A stretch of DNA of 47,007 nucleotides from the NCBI GenBank assembly GCA_036387415.1, contig DASVTU010000013.1:1-47007 (forward strand). The letters are read 5' to 3'. This document shows positions 28,342-36,801 of the stretch, in pieces. Position 1 is the stretch's first letter. Each line of letters starts with the position of its first letter. The position numbers and the translations under genes were made by a program. The notes beneath the pieces were generated by a model. The model did no database searches. It saw only the letters and a list, made by a program, of their open reading frames with translations, and had not been told where the DNA came from. The stretch comes from DASVTU01 sp036387415 (lineage in GTDB: Bacteria > Acidobacteriota > Blastocatellia > Pyrinomonadales > Pyrinomonadaceae).

Positions 28342-28400
28342 AGCAAGCAAAGTATCTTGAAGCAAGCCAAGCGCACTGAAGTAAGCAAACTGTCATGAAG
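28336..28400 (+). repeat. Short imperfect tandem repeats bridging flippase stop and next start
   Basis: Three and a half units of 18-20 bases share TCTTGAAGCAAGC-type cores at 28336-28354, 28355-28374, 28375-28392 and from 28393. The first unit contains the flippase stop codon, and the last degenerate unit (TCATGAAGCG) supplies the ATG of the next gene. The repeats look like slippage-generated DNA. No Shine-Dalgarno is visible before that ATG. Confidence 0.7.
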
Positions 28401-29300
28401 CGCGAACTACCCTTCTGCTCCATCATCGTCCCGACCTTCGAGCGCCCCGCGCAGCTTGCACAGTGTCTCCAAGCCCTCTCGCTGCTCGACTATCCGCCGC
28501 AGAGGTTTGAGGTCATCTTAGTGGATGACGAGAGCAGCACGTCGCCCGCCGTCGTGGTTGACGGGTTTCGTGGTCGGATGGATGTAAAGCTTTTAACGCA
28601 GAGGCACGCAGGGCCTGCGGCGGCGCGCAACTTCGGTGCGACGCATGCGTGCGGCGAGTTTCTCGCATTCACAGACGACGATTGCGCGCCGGAAGCATGT
28701 TGGTTGCGTACGCTCGCCGCGCGCCTCTCCGAGACGCCCGACCGCATCGTCGGCGGGCGCACACTCAACGCGCTCACGTCCAACCCTTATTCCGCGACGA
28801 GCCAGCTAATCATCGACGTGGTGTATGAGTATTTCAATCCCGACCCGCACAACGCACGATTCTTCGCATCGAATAATTTCGCGCTCTCTGCACAACATTT
28901 TCACGCGTTGGGCGGCTTCGACGTGAAGTTTAGAACGTCGGAAGACCGTGAGTTTTGCGACCGTTGGCTCGCCACGGGACGACGCATGACTTATGCTCCC
29001 GAAGCATTGCTTTATCACTCGCATCCACTGACGCTCGCGACACTCTGGCGACAGCACTTCGGCTACGGGCGCGGCGCACGACGCTTTCATCTTCGACGTG
29101 AATCGCGCGGCGCACCAACGTTCAAGCCCGACGCGGCTTTTTATCTCAAACTGCTTCGCGCGTCGATTCCGCGTGCGCCAAAGCCGTCGGCGGTGTTAAT
29201 GCCTGCTCTCATGCTCTGGGTACAGTTGGCGAACGCGGCTGGCTTCTTCCACGAACGCTCGCGCTCGAAGCAGACAGACGCGCTCCGCATCCAAACCTGA
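28395..29300 (+). CDS. Family 2 glycosyltransferase
   Basis: The protein has 301 residues. The core motifs are complete: CSIIVPTFERPAQL, VILVDDESST, the metal site FTDDDCAPE, and the acceptor-side TSEDREFCDRWL with an adjacent GGFD. It closely follows the flippase and is the last gene of the polysaccharide cluster. There is no strong ribosome site; the start lies within a small tandem repeat, so translation may depend on coupling with the upstream gene. It has a single possible membrane-associated segment near the C-terminus (about 265-285). The donor sugar is unknown. Confidence 0.88.
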   Translation: MKRELPFCSIIVPTFERPAQLAQCLQALSLLDYPPQRFEVILVDDESSTSPAVVVDGFRGRMDVKLLTQRHAGPAAARNFGATHACGEFLAFTDDDCAPEACWLRTLAARLSETPDRIVGGRTLNALTSNPYSATSQLIIDVVYEYFNPDPHNARFFASNNFALSAQHFHALGGFDVKFRTSEDREFCDRWLATGRRMTYAPEALLYHSHPLTLATLWRQHFGYGRGARRFHLRRESRGAPTFKPDAAFYLKLLRASIPRAPKPSAVLMPALMLWVQLANAAGFFHERSRSKQTDALRIQT

Positions 29301-29417
29301 CAGGCATTCAATCTTTCGTCTTCGGAGCATTTGAAAATGGCTGTGGACGCCGCCTCAAAAAATTCCTAGAATCCTGATGCCGTCCGACGAAGCCTGTTGC
29401 CCGTGGGGAGTAATTTT

Positions 29418-30500
29418 ATGTTCAAAGCCAAGTATGTGTCCGTCAGCGTCGGAATCTTCGTGTTCATCGTGTCTGTGGCGGGTCTTGCCGAGTCAGTGGG
29501 AAGTAGTTTCGGCGTGGTCGGGGCAGCGGCGATGGTTCAAGTGACGGGCGGCAATTCCATCAACGGCCACATTTTTGACAGGGAGCGACGCCCGTTGGGC
29601 GAAACGCACGTCGAATTGCTGGACGATTTTTCGAGAATGATTGGCAGAACCAGAACCGACAGTTCCGGTCGTTACTTTTTCAGTCGCATCCCTGCGGGAC
29701 GCTACAAGGTCAGGGTGATGCCTTTGGGCAGCGATTTCGCGGAGCAGACGCAGGAGGTCGAGATTTCCAACGTCACTTATCGTCTGCCCGGCGGCAGTTC
29801 TCGCACGGCGGGATTTGAGAACGTCCAGTTGGATTTTTATCTCCGGCGACGCGAGACGGGCAAGAATCCGGGCGCGAATAATCCTGCGGGCACGGTCTTC
29901 GCCCAGGACGTACCCGCCGAGGCACGCAAGGCTTACGAGAAGGGCGTCACGCATCTGGACGAAGGGAGGGACGAGACAGGGTTGGGCGAGTTGAAGAAGG
30001 CCATCGAAATCTTTCCCAACTACTTCGCGGCGTTGAATACGCTCGGATACCAGTATCTCAAACGCGAGCAGTACGAGGCGGCGCGTGTCCTACTGACGAA
30101 GGCCGTGGAGGTCAATCCGAAAAGCGCCTCGACTTTTTATTCGCTCGGCTACGCACAGTACAACTTAAAACAGAAGTTGGAGGCGATAGAATCCTTTCGT
30201 CGCTCGACTTCCCTGCCGCCTTCTTCCCTCAACGCCGAATTGGTTCTCGGCAGAGTCTTGCGCGAGGTCGGGAGATACGAAGAAGCTGAAACGCAGTTGA
30301 AGCGCGCCAACAAACTCGTCAAGGGCGTGGTGGCGGAAGTCCACTGGCAACTCGCCTTGTTGTACGGAAATAATTTGAAGCGTTACCGCGAAGCAGCCGA
30401 CGAACTCGAAACCTTCCTCAAACTACAGCCCGATAGCCGCGACGCCCAAGCCATCAAGAAACTCATCAAGGTCTTCCGCGACAAGGCCGCCAAAAATTAG
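29418..30500 (+). CDS. Secreted TPR protein with N-terminal carboxypeptidase-regulatory-like domain
   Basis: The protein has 360 residues from ATG 29418, with GGGGAG 7 bases upstream; an in-frame TTG at 29397 has no such site. A hydrophobic signal segment occupies residues 5-45. A beta-sandwich follows (INGHIFDRERRPLGETHVEL, then SSGRYFFSRIPAGRYKVRV), of the carboxypeptidase-regulatory type found in transport and scaffold proteins. About five TPR units cover residues 165-350 (for example ALNTLGYQYLKREQYEAARV). It is probably a periplasmic or outer-membrane scaffold that might assist surface polysaccharide export (context only). Its stop overlaps the stop of the convergent hydrolase gene by four bases, with no terminator between them. 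Confidence 0.82.
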   Translation: MFKAKYVSVSVGIFVFIVSVAGLAESVGSSFGVVGAAAMVQVTGGNSINGHIFDRERRPLGETHVELLDDFSRMIGRTRTDSSGRYFFSRIPAGRYKVRVMPLGSDFAEQTQEVEISNVTYRLPGGSSRTAGFENVQLDFYLRRRETGKNPGANNPAGTVFAQDVPAEARKAYEKGVTHLDEGRDETGLGELKKAIEIFPNYFAALNTLGYQYLKREQYEAARVLLTKAVEVNPKSASTFYSLGYAQYNLKQKLEAIESFRRSTSLPPSSLNAELVLGRVLREVGRYEEAETQLKRANKLVKGVVAEVHWQLALLYGNNLKRYREAADELETFLKLQPDSRDAQAIKKLIKVFRDKAAKN

Positions 30501-31222
30501 TCAGCCGGAAAAATTGCTTTTTTGACTTCCGGCCACATCATTTCCACCCAGAACTCGTAGCCTGCGTCGGAAGGATGAAAGCCGTCTGTCGAGAAAAACT
30601 CTGGATGTGCCGGAATTACCTCACGACTCATTCCATAAAGGTCAACCGATAGTAGCCCATGACGTTTGGCTATCTCTCCGATACGAGCATTGAAAACTAT
30701 TGCGCGACGGCGTACGTCTTCGCGCATCGACGCTGGCAGCGCGGGCGCTAACGAAATATCCGGTAGATTGGTGACGACGATGGGTACGCCGAATTCCTTT
30801 AGTCGCAAGACAATCTCTTCAAATTTTTCTGCGAACGCTCCCTCCTCTACTCCCCTTATTAAATCATTGCCCCCGACACTGAGCGTGATGAGCGTCGGAT
30901 GCACGCTATCCTTTTGGTTGGTTTGTTCACGGAGCACCGTGTTAGCCGTCGCACCAGCCCGACACAAGTTAATTAATTGTGATTCAGGACGCGCTTGTCG
31001 TATGCGCGTCAAGATACGCGCCGCGTAGCCGCCGTCTTTGCGTGCTCCCACCCCTAAACAGGTCGAATCCCCTAGCGCCATGTAGACCACAGGCGCATCT
31101 TTCTTGTCTTCATTTATGTTCAGCCTATAGCGTTGGAAAGAATGACTGGAACAGGCAAAGCCCGCACACGCCAGAAGCAAGAACAATAAATGCAGACTCG
31201 TCCACTGAGAGAGTTTTTTCAT
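30497..31222 (-). CDS. SGNH/GDSL-family hydrolase lipoprotein
   Basis: The protein has 241 residues. A lipoprotein signal ends LLLAC (C19 lipidated; C24 is a second candidate). SGNH blocks are visible: block I GDST with nucleophile S53, block III GGND, and block V DGFHPSDAGY with the Asp and His. These enzymes hydrolyse esters of lipids or carbohydrates, such as acetylated glycans. The gene follows the Lnt gene by 21 bases on the same strand, so a lipoprotein acyltransferase and a lipoprotein esterase share an operon. Its end overlaps the convergent TPR gene by four bases. Confidence 0.88.
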   Translation of the reverse strand: MKKLSQWTSLHLLFLLLACAGFACSSHSFQRYRLNINEDKKDAPVVYMALGDSTCLGVGARKDGGYAARILTRIRQARPESQLINLCRAGATANTVLREQTNQKDSVHPTLITLSVGGNDLIRGVEEGAFAEKFEEIVLRLKEFGVPIVVTNLPDISLAPALPASMREDVRRRAIVFNARIGEIAKRHGLLSVDLYGMSREVIPAHPEFFSTDGFHPSDAGYEFWVEMMWPEVKKAIFPAD

Positions 31223-31243
31223 CGCCGTATTAAAAACACCTCG

Positions 31244-32869
31244 TCAGGCCATTGCTGATTTGCGTCGCCGCCAGCGCGGCAGTATGAACCACAGGAAAAT
31301 GACGGCTGCCACGTTAAGATAGCCGAACAAATCACCGACCGCCGCATACACTGTGTGACCGCCCTCGATGAGAGCCACTTCAGAGAGAATGGCCTTCGCC
31401 TCGCGCGAGGCTTCGACCGCATCTGCCGGATACTTTTGAGCAAGGATGCGACCTGTGGCGTCTACGTGTGCGGAGACACCGGGGTTGACGGCTCTAATCA
31501 TTTCGGTACGCAGTTCTACGCTGCGAAAGACGCTGAGCGAGAGATGTTGCCACGGCTCACTCGTATCGCCGAACCATGAATCATCTGTGATGTTGACGAT
31601 GAGGTGTGGATGGTGTGCGGCGAGTTTGCGCCCGAAGACGGGCAGAATGTCTTCCAGACAAATCATTGGCCCCAGACGCCATTTGCGACCGTCAGCGGTT
31701 CGCAGAGGGAACGTTACAATCTCCTTGCCTCTTGAGAAATGTCCGGCGGCGGGTGGTAAGAATTCTCGCAGCGACGGGAAGGTTTCCAATCCCGGTATGT
31801 ACTCGCCGAACACCAACAGGAAGTTCTTATCGAATCTTCCGACAAACTTGCCTTCGCGGTCGAGCATGAGTTCGCTGTTATATGGATAGTTGCCGGGTTG
31901 GGTCGCGTCGTAAGTGACTGCTCCCATGATGAGGGGCACGGTGAATCCCTGCCGTATGCGATAGGGATGTTGCAGAGGCCAGTCGCCGTCGGCCTGTCGG
32001 TCAATCGGCACAGGGTAACTCGACTCAGGCCACACAATGAGGTCGGCTCCGGCCTCTTCGAGTTCTTTGGAACCACGTTGGAGGTCGGCGAGACGTTTAC
32101 TGATGGCATAGCGAGTTCTAACGATTTTCTGTTCGGAGGAGACGTTGGCCTGAACGACGCCGACTTTTATCTTCGGAGCCGCGTCGCGCAACTCCGACAT
32201 CTGCCCGATACGCAGATGACCATAGACAAGCACCGCAACCAACACCAGCAGAGACGTGATGGCGACAGGCATACGACGTTCTCGTCCCTGTGTGAAAACG
32301 TCATACACCGCCCCGTTAATCATCATCAGCAAGGCCGTCACGCCGAGCGGCCCCGTGAGGTCTGCAATCTGGATAACTTGAGGTTGCCATGCTTCCATCG
32401 CCGCCAGATTCCACTGAAAGATGAGAGGTATGCACAACTCGGACGTGACCATAGCGAGCGGTGCGACAAGTGCGAGAGGCAGTTTCGTGTGGTTCCGAAT
32501 CGCACGCACAATCCAGCCGAACAGCAAAAACCTCGTCCCTTGATACGCGCACAGTAACAGGAACAGGAGCACTGCGGCGGCGCGCGGTAACCGCCCGAAG
32601 CGTTCAAGCAGCCCGATAACCCAGTAGAACGCGCCGACGTTGGTGATTATTCCCGTCCACCAACCAAAGAACACCGCACGATATACCGACGATGCTTTAT
32701 CAATTGCCAAAAGAACCGGGACGATTGCTATCCAGGCGAACGGCTGTATGTCGTAATTAGGGCAGGCGGTAAAGACGAGAATGCCGGAGATGGTGGCGAG
32801 CGCCAGTCCCTTAGAGAACTGCGTAACACCGTTCTTGAGTCTCAACGCTTGCAGGATATTCATCTTCAT
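31244..32869 (-). CDS. lnt: Apolipoprotein N-acyltransferase
   Basis: The start is placed at 32869 (MKMNILQAL), giving 541 residues, because the frame upstream of it overlaps a hairpin and looks unlike protein; 32863 is also possible. Six or more hydrophobic segments occupy the first 200 residues and one lies at the C-terminus. The nitrilase-fold domain carries the full triad: E282 in WPESSYP, K348 in FDKNFLLVFGEY and C404 in MICLEDI, spaced as in the E. coli enzyme. It transfers the third acyl chain to lipoproteins in the inner membrane. This is normally a chromosomal housekeeping gene, so its presence on a small circle is odd. It may be a second copy dedicated to the lipoproteins encoded beside it. 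Confidence 0.9.
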   Translation of the reverse strand: MKMNILQALRLKNGVTQFSKGLALATISGILVFTACPNYDIQPFAWIAIVPVLLAIDKASSVYRAVFFGWWTGIITNVGAFYWVIGLLERFGRLPRAAAVLLFLLLCAYQGTRFLLFGWIVRAIRNHTKLPLALVAPLAMVTSELCIPLIFQWNLAAMEAWQPQVIQIADLTGPLGVTALLMMINGAVYDVFTQGRERRMPVAITSLLVLVAVLVYGHLRIGQMSELRDAAPKIKVGVVQANVSSEQKIVRTRYAISKRLADLQRGSKELEEAGADLIVWPESSYPVPIDRQADGDWPLQHPYRIRQGFTVPLIMGAVTYDATQPGNYPYNSELMLDREGKFVGRFDKNFLLVFGEYIPGLETFPSLREFLPPAAGHFSRGKEIVTFPLRTADGRKWRLGPMICLEDILPVFGRKLAAHHPHLIVNITDDSWFGDTSEPWQHLSLSVFRSVELRTEMIRAVNPGVSAHVDATGRILAQKYPADAVEASREAKAILSEVALIEGGHTVYAAVGDLFGYLNVAAVIFLWFILPRWRRRKSAMA

Positions 32870-32896
32870 TGCGATGACAGAACAGATAAGATGCGA

Positions 32897-32933
32897 CCTC
32901 CGTTGCCACAGTTTGAAACCGTGGCAACGGAGG
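32897..32933 (-). terminator. Hairpin between the lipoprotein and lnt genes
   Basis: A perfect 13-bp stem (32897-32909 with 32921-32933) with an 11-base loop sits 28 bases upstream of the lnt start and 83 bases past the upstream lipoprotein stop. It should terminate or attenuate the upstream transcript. Confidence 0.7.
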
Positions 32934-33015
32934 CCGGAGAGTGATGTCTTCAACCAGCACTGAGATTTCATCCAGCGCCCATCCGATTTAACACATCTCG
33001 GAGGGCAATGGAAGC

Positions 33016-33792
33016 TCAGTAAGAGTATTCATAATCACAGATTGGCCGCTCCATGCGTGGGTCGAGCGGTTCACCACCGCAGCCCGGAGGCGGCGGAGGC
33101 GGCTCGTAGATGTAGGGATACCACACGTCGATGTACGCGATGCCCGCCAGCGCGCCGTCGGGATTTTTCACGCGCACGACGAAAGTACCCGTGCCCGCGT
33201 TGGAGAGGTCGGGCACAGGCCCGTTGAGCCAACTACCGTCGCCCGCGACCGAGGTCGCCTGTCGCTGGCCGACGAGATTACCGTACGAATCCCAATACTC
33301 GACGTTCGGCATGCCGCCAGCGGTGCTGATGCCCTGACCGTTAATCGTGACCGACGCGGGCGGGTCGGTTTTATCAATGAACGCGGGCGAGGCGAAGAAG
33401 ATAAACGTCGGGAAGTCTGTGCAGTAAATATCTTCGTTCTCGCCGGGATAAATCTCTTCCGCGATAGTCTGTCCGGCACACGCGCCGCTATCCTCCGTGA
33501 GTTCCCAGACGGCGGGCGCTCTACCGTTATCGACATTGACGTAGCCGCTGGAGCCTGTGTTACGCGAGAGGAAAACGGTCAGAGAGCCTCTGGGCGTTCC
33601 GATGTCCCTGTCCCATGCTCCGCTCAGCAGAATGTTGGTGTGGGAGAAAGTGACGGGGAGTCCAGTGATGGGGTCGAGCGTCGTGCGATACGTCGAGACC
33701 CTGAAGCCGGGGTCGGGCGGTCCTGACTGACAAGCCGTACCCATACCCGTTATGAACAGCGCGACAATGAGCAATAAGTATTTTTTCATCAT
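33016..33792 (-). CDS. Predicted lipoprotein, unknown function
   Basis: The protein has 258 residues, with GGGAGG a few bases upstream of a double ATG. The signal peptide ends GTAC (C21), a lipobox. The mature part is beta-rich, with an IPT/Ig-like segment (PASVTINGQG and FVVRVKNPDGALAG) and a Tyr/Pro-rich end (YIYEPPPPPPGCGG). No enzyme motif is visible. It lies 15 bases after the 33808 gene and is co-transcribed with it. It is likely an outer-membrane lipoprotein exposed to the periplasm or surface. Confidence 0.72.
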   Translation of the reverse strand: MMKKYLLLIVALFITGMGTACQSGPPDPGFRVSTYRTTLDPITGLPVTFSHTNILLSGAWDRDIGTPRGSLTVFLSRNTGSSGYVNVDNGRAPAVWELTEDSGACAGQTIAEEIYPGENEDIYCTDFPTFIFFASPAFIDKTDPPASVTINGQGISTAGGMPNVEYWDSYGNLVGQRQATSVAGDGSWLNGPVPDLSNAGTGTFVVRVKNPDGALAGIAYIDVWYPYIYEPPPPPPGCGGEPLDPRMERPICDYEYSY

Positions 33793-33807
33793 GGTTTTCT
33801 TCCTCCC

Positions 33808-34644
33808 TTAGCGCTCGATGCCGAGCTTGTCTAGCGTTTTATCGGCCAAGCCTGTCAAGTCTTCGACTTTCATGGCACCAGCGCCACGGGTGACGGCTTC
33901 CTTGATTTCACGATTCTTGCTCTTGCCGTTGGGATAACGAGCATCCATCGCCCAGAGCACAGGGCCTTTGTTGTGGTGCCCGTTGTTGGTCTTCTCGGCG
34001 CGGTGAGCTTGCCATTTCTCGTAGTGCTTCTTGTCCCGATTATCGTCAAACTCTTTCTGCCCCAACTGATAATCCGGGTTGGTCATCTTCTGGTGCAGCA
34101 TCATCAACGACACGGAGACGGCCTCGGCAGGCGACATGTCCGGCAGCGAAGCGCGACCGTTCTTGGTTGTGGGTGTGTCAGGGGAAATCAGGTTGGGCAT
34201 GCCCATCATCATGCTGACGCGCAGAGACCTGACCTGTCTTGAGTTGGTTTTAGCAAAGTCCGGGGCACCGAGGTCTGCGGCGAGTTGGTTCACCGTCTTG
34301 GCGGCATCGACTTCCGTCACGCCTTTACGTTTGCCCTTACGGTAGTTGAGTTCGGCGCGTGCCACCCTGTCCTTCATCGACTCCTTGGTGAAGACGGGCA
34401 CTTCCGACGGGGTGAGGGTCTCAACGATGTCATCGGCTAACGCCCTCACAGCCTTCTCGTCGCCGCCCTTGGCTGCGCGGGCTTTATCGTTAATGCGTGC
34501 GAACACGTTTTCTGATTTAACGTGCTCGGCCTGCTCCGCTTGAACTTGAATCTTAGCGGACGAGTTTGTTCCGACCCAGAACAAAATGCTCGCCAACGCG
34601 CCAAAAGCGACCATCAACAAGCCTATCTTAACTTTCTTATTCAT
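33808..34644 (-). CDS. Exported or membrane-anchored helical protein, unknown function
   Basis: The protein has 278 residues, with GGAG about 11 bases upstream. A single N-terminal hydrophobic segment (residues 7-25, LLMVAFGALASILFWVGT) serves as signal or anchor. The mature part is highly charged and helical, rich in Lys, Asp and Glu, with no cysteine and a run of methionines (SMMMGMPN) near residue 145. No family is recognised. It is first in a two-gene operon with the lipoprotein that follows, so the two may act together at the envelope. Confidence 0.65.
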   Translation of the reverse strand: MNKKVKIGLLMVAFGALASILFWVGTNSSAKIQVQAEQAEHVKSENVFARINDKARAAKGGDEKAVRALADDIVETLTPSEVPVFTKESMKDRVARAELNYRKGKRKGVTEVDAAKTVNQLAADLGAPDFAKTNSRQVRSLRVSMMMGMPNLISPDTPTTKNGRASLPDMSPAEAVSVSLMMLHQKMTNPDYQLGQKEFDDNRDKKHYEKWQAHRAEKTNNGHHNKGPVLWAMDARYPNGKSKNREIKEAVTRGAGAMKVEDLTGLADKTLDKLGIER

Positions 34645-34938
34645 GATTCTTGTAGCTCCTCAGTTGATTAAATCCACTCTCCACGCAAGCGGCATACGTC
34701 AACGCTGTGGGCGGGCGTAGGCAAGACTTGTCAGGAGCGGACGTTGACACTACGACCAGCCCGTAGGTGCCGGAAGCAGCAAGGAAACGACGTGTTGAAG
34801 CGGGTATGTGAGAGGCGTGCAAAAATATGCGTCGGCTCTCAAGTTTTAGTTTGAGTTGCCGCCGCATTGTGCGCTAAGATGGGTGCTGACTAGGCGGTAC
34901 GTCTTGAGCGCAGCAATGCCACGGAGGTTGTGCCGTTA

Positions 34939-34978
34939 AAAAGCCCTGCTACCATCGCGAAATGGTAGCAGGGCTTTT
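34939..34978. terminator. Strong orphan hairpin terminator
   Basis: A perfect 16-bp stem (34939-34954 with 34963-34978) has an 8-base loop, with A and T runs on opposite flanks so it can work on both strands. No gene ends within 300 bases on either strand: the nearest minus-strand stop is at 35319, and no plus-strand gene lies upstream. It may end an unrecognised small RNA. Confidence 0.75.
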
Positions 34979-35105
34979 GTTTGAACTATGGCGAATAAGC
35001 ACGCGAACAATGAAGACTCGTCTTCACCTCCAAGCATTCCACTCGAAGGCAAAGCGTCAATATCGCATCTCCGCACAGAACATAAGACAAAGCGAAGGAC
35101 TGCAT

Positions 35106-35142
35106 AACTCACCTTTGTGTAGTTAACTGCTGAGGTGGTTAG
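35106..35142 (-). promoter_or_regulatory. Second copy of the GTAGTTAA-N10-GGTTAG element
   Basis: AACT and GTAGTTAA (35119-35126) are followed after exactly 10 bases by GGTTAG (35137-35142), the same layout as at 11900-11935. The left half of the palindrome is less perfect here. In both places the element faces a minus-strand transcript if it is a promoter-proximal site. Confidence 0.5.
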
Positions 35143-35318
35143 CCTGAATAGAGGTCTGGGCTTATTTAGGGAGAAACGCGTGAGAGACGCGGGCTCAGAC
35201 TAACCTGATTGTCGCCCGGTTGAGCGACCGTGCCTATCCTTAACAGCCGCGAGATTACATCAACGTCAGAGTTCTGTCCGTCGGATTTCGACACAAATCA
35301 GAAAAATTTTTACAAAAG

Positions 35319-36035
35319 TTACGCAACGAGAAATTCCTCGGTTTCCTTCTTAACGGTTCGGTAGCATTCGCAGGCTGCCGCCTCTAAACCTCTCTCATCG
35401 AGAATCGTGACGTGGCCTCTCTGATAGCGAATGATGCCTGCATCTTGAAGTTTAAGGGCGGCTACCGTGACGCTGCTGCGGGGAGCACCGAGCATGTCGG
35501 AGATGAATTCTTGAGTTAAGTGAAAGTTATCTTCCTTCACACGGTCGCGCATGGCGAGCAGCCAGCGGCAGAGTCTCTTTTCAATCTTATGAAAGTGATT
35601 GCAGGTGGCTGATTGAGAAACCTGAATAAAGATTGAATGCATATATCTGAGCAGTAAATCTTGCAAGTGCTCTCCACGGTCAAGCTCTTTTTTAAGCGCA
35701 CCTGCCGATATCCGCATCGCATTAACCGGCGTCAGCGCGATAGTTCTGTAAGGACAGACATCTACTCTCAGAATCACAGGGATGCCTACTACTCCTTCGT
35801 TGCCGACCATTGCCGCTTCGATGGTCTCTCCGTTCTCAGTCATAGAGAGCAAAGAAACCACTCCATTCAGGAGAAAGTAGGCGTGTCTGACAAGTTCGCC
35901 CGCCTCACCGAGTGACTTGCCTCTGGATAAATGCACCCTCTCCAGATTTGGAAGAAGACGCTCATACTCTTCGCGTGGGAGTAAAGCGAGAAGTTTGTTC
36001 GCACTGAGATTGCGTGAGGTCATGTGTAAAGGCAT
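35319..36035 (-). CDS. Crp/Fnr-family transcription regulator
   Basis: The protein has 238 residues; ATG 36035 has GGAGGA about 6 bases upstream. The N-terminal cyclic-nucleotide-binding-like beta barrel covers residues of about 20-125 (LGEAGELVRHAYFLLNGVVS). A long dimerisation helix and a C-terminal winged helix follow (about 165-225, LTQEFISDMLGAPRSSVTVA recognition region). The phosphate-binding residues of true cAMP sites are not evident, and there is no N-terminal Fe-S cysteine cluster, so the ligand is unclear. It is monocistronic. A pair of direct repeats (36332-36361) upstream may be an operator. Confidence 0.87.
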   Translation of the reverse strand: MPLHMTSRNLSANKLLALLPREEYERLLPNLERVHLSRGKSLGEAGELVRHAYFLLNGVVSLLSMTENGETIEAAMVGNEGVVGIPVILRVDVCPYRTIALTPVNAMRISAGALKKELDRGEHLQDLLLRYMHSIFIQVSQSATCNHFHKIEKRLCRWLLAMRDRVKEDNFHLTQEFISDMLGAPRSSVTVAALKLQDAGIIRYQRGHVTILDERGLEAAACECYRTVKKETEEFLVA

Positions 36036-36486
36036 AACAGTCCTCCGTGGTTGAAGCGCAGTAAATGTATTGTGGGAGAGTGTTTGAAAAATCAGTCATT
36101 TACGACTGCGACGAAGCCATGTTCGCCGATTTTCCAAATACTCCTCGTGAGAAAGAGAGGGGCTGCGCCTTCCTGTTGAGGTACAGCCATAGCAAGGCAT
36201 ACTAGGCGAACATTAACTCTTGTGCAGTAGCTCGCTATGAGAGTGTGAACGTGATTCCGAGGTTTGACAGGGAGAATCCGTAGCTTCTTGCAAAAATACT
36301 ACCAAGTTATCTTAAATGTAGAATAGTGTGGGATTTACGTTAAAACTAAAGCGATTTACGTGAAGCGGGCTAATAATGCTTACTTAAAAAAACCCCGGCG
36401 ACCGTCTAAATCAGAGAAGAAACAGAATCAATCAAGTATGGCGGTATAACGCGGGCATTTCTCGTCGGTGACGGCGCTCGTATGCT
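36036..36486. other. AT-rich upstream region of the Crp/Fnr gene with direct repeats
   Basis: A 451-base gap. GATTTACGT occurs at 36332-36340 and 36353-36361, 21 bases apart (two helical turns, same face), which suits a dimeric regulator. CAGTC at 36093-36097 and GACTG at 36104-36108 form a short inverted repeat about 60 bases upstream of the start codon. No gene is visible. Confidence 0.45.
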
Positions 36487-36801
36487 TCATGGCCTCTGCT
36501 TGCTCCGCCCCATGCGACGTTTGCGCGGAGTGGCACGGCGCGGGTTTCTTTTGACGGATTTGGCGCTACGTTTGGCCGTGCGTCGTGGTGCAGCGTCGGT
36601 GGAAGTGGTGCGGCGAGTCTTCGGACTGTTTATGACACCCGCGTCCGGGTTGTAGGGCGGTGTGGGCAAGACGATGCGGCCTACTCTGCGACCGTTCCCG
36701 CCGCGACCCAACACGACTTGACCGCTCGCCGGAACACTCGCGCACAGAGAAAAGACGAGCAACAGGACGGCGGACGTAACTACCTTAGAGGGATGCGGCA
36801 T
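36487..36801 (-). CDS. Small secreted, strongly basic protein
   Basis: The protein has 104 residues. A clear signal peptide (residues 6-28, cleavage after ASGQ or ASG) precedes a short region with proline and glycine (RIVLPTPPYNPDAG). The C-terminal 50 residues are very rich in Arg, Lys, Ser and Thr (RRTAKRSAKSVKRNPRRATP). The tail could bind nucleic acid, acidic polysaccharide or the cell surface. I recognise no family. It stands alone between two gaps, and no terminator with a clean stem is seen after it. Confidence 0.6.
   Translation of the reverse strand: MPHPSKVVTSAVLLLVFSLCASVPASGQVVLGRGGNGRRVGRIVLPTPPYNPDAGVINSPKTRRTTSTDAAPRRTAKRSAKSVKRNPRRATPRKRRMGRSKQRP

Larger units (their letters stand above)
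34645..35318. other. 674-base region without a gene, containing a control element and orphan terminator
   Basis: No reading frame with a ribosome site is visible. Two signals stand out: a palindrome-like element at 35106-35142 related to the one upstream of the sigma gene, and a strong hairpin at 34939-34978. Together they could delimit a minus-strand small RNA of about 150 bases. Confidence 0.5.
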
